Shown here piece by piece: positions 15,006-15,324 of a DNA stretch of 15,324 nucleotides. The stretch comes from Sphingobacterium sp. UBA1575 (GTDB lineage: Bacteria; Bacteroidota; Bacteroidia; Sphingobacteriales; Sphingobacteriaceae). The translations under genes and the position numbers were made by a program. The stretch lies in the NCBI GenBank assembly GCA_002322865.1, contig DCOH01000021.1:175735-191058 (forward strand). The letters run 5' to 3'. Every line of letters begins with the position of its first letter. Positions within the stretch are counted from its first letter, which is position 1. The notes below the pieces were generated by a model. It worked only from the letters and a program-made list of their open reading frames with translations. It was not told the origin of the DNA and did no database searches.

Positions 15006-15218
15006 CGTCATTGCAAGAACCTTTGCCGTCATTGCGAGGAGGCACGACGAAGCAATCTTTGGACTTTGTCATCCTGAGCAGTCTTTGTCATCCTGAGCAT
15101 CGCCGAAGGATCTGTACGCGTACCAAATGTAGATGCTTCGACTCCGCTCAGCATGACATGCGGGAAGATTGCTTCGTTCCTCGCAATGACGCAGAGCCCG
15201 CCCAATGACGCAGAGCCC
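15006..15218 (+). repeat. Nested inverted-repeat element, copy 3 (diverged)
   Basis: Outer arms at 15027-15060 and 15165-15191. Inner arms at 15087-15122 (stem ATCCT/AGGAT) and 15131-15157 (stem ATGCT/AGCAT) differ from copies 1 and 2 in both stem and loop yet keep pairing. Truncated extra units: CGTCATTGCAAGAAC at 15006-15020, GTCATCCTGAGCA at 15068-15080, and a right-end repeat CAATGACGCAGAGCCC at 15184-15199 and 15203-15218. It has the same orientation as the other copies. Frames through it (CHPEHRRR-, LSGVEAS-, VIARNEAI-like peptides) are typical false ORFs from this repeat class. Confidence 0.88.
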
Positions 15219-15222
15219 CCAA

Positions 15223-15324
15223 TCACACATTGCCCTCCTGTTGTCTTCGATGCAAAACCATGGTGAAAGTAATGCTAAAGTATGCTTTTCCTATGGTCAA
15301 CATCCATTTTGATGCTTTTTCCCT
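15223..15324 (-). CDS. Possible 3' end of a minus-strand gene cut by the window edge
   Basis: The minus strand is open from the window edge for 33 codons and ends HRRQQEGNV-TGA at 15225-15223. The preceding residues include a hydrophobic, possibly membrane, segment (MLTIGKAYFSITFTMVL). The other two minus frames are closed. One plus frame is also open here, so the evidence is thin. Support comes from position: the stop falls 5 nt from nested element copy 3, as with the other two copies, which lie just past minus-strand gene ends. No function can be given. Confidence 0.35.
   Translation of the reverse strand, partial: REKASKWMLTIGKAYFSITFTMVLHRRQQEGNV

Noticed and set aside
1..15218. CRISPR array
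   Set aside because: The repeats are dispersed, palindromic and nested, with no regular repeat-spacer pattern and no cas genes.
15011..15226. Two overlapping open frames, one per strand, over nested element copy 3
   Set aside because: Both are translations of the inverted repeat, giving the CHPEHRRR- and VIARNEAI-type peptides often mis-annotated as proteins; no independent coding signal.
1..15324. Defence island, prophage or insertion sequence
   Set aside because: All recognised genes are housekeeping or metabolic; there is no transposase, integrase, toxin-antitoxin, restriction or phage gene in the window.

Overview
The window looks like a chromosomal segment from a Bacteroidota bacterium, most likely Sphingobacteriaceae (Sphingobacterium/Pedobacter-like). 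Evidence: moderate G+C with AT-rich intergenic DNA, no Shine-Dalgarno sequences before the start codons, several TAnnTTTG-type -7 boxes, a lipobox lipoprotein, and the gene set (mutL next to a rhomboid pair, a short S41 protease, a DoxX-like membrane protein). The genus is inferred from these traits, not from any search.

Layout, left to right. (1) 1-225: a nested inverted-repeat element and a 7-bp tandem array. (2) 228-2765, minus strand: an unrecognised 188-aa acidic protein, class II fumarase (fumC) and a small lipoprotein, closely packed in that order of transcription. (3) 2903-4495, plus strand: an S41 (C-terminal processing) protease with a PDZ domain. (4) 4508-9058, minus strand: a tight operon mutL -> active rhomboid protease -> catalytically degenerate rhomboid -> membrane-anchored endonuclease/exonuclease/phosphatase (EEP) protein. 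(5) 9111-9294: a second copy of the nested element. (6) 9312-13475: a lysine-catabolism divergon. lat (lysine 6-aminotransferase) and an ALDH7-type aldehyde dehydrogenase run left; glutaryl-CoA dehydrogenase runs right. Together they cover the first two steps (lysine to 2-aminoadipate) and a late step (glutaryl-CoA to crotonyl-CoA); the enzymes in between are not here. (7) 13495-14808, minus strand: a DoxX-like polytopic membrane protein, convergent with glutaryl-CoA dehydrogenase. (8) 14809-15324: AT-rich spaced repeats, a third nested element, and possibly the 3' end of another minus-strand gene.

Most coding content is ordinary. The structure worth a second look is non-coding. The three dispersed elements are built from one hairpin module, GTCAT-XXX-GAG...CGA-X'X'X'-ATCT, in which the XXX and X'X'X' triplets change together across copies (TGC/GCA, CCT/AGG, GGT/ACC, GCT/AGC). 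Truncated extra units always keep the GTCAT end. Other notable points are a pseudo-rhomboid beside an active rhomboid, a MutL with an altered endonuclease site, a 23-bp duplication exactly at a convergent gene junction, and paired or spaced motifs in two promoter regions.
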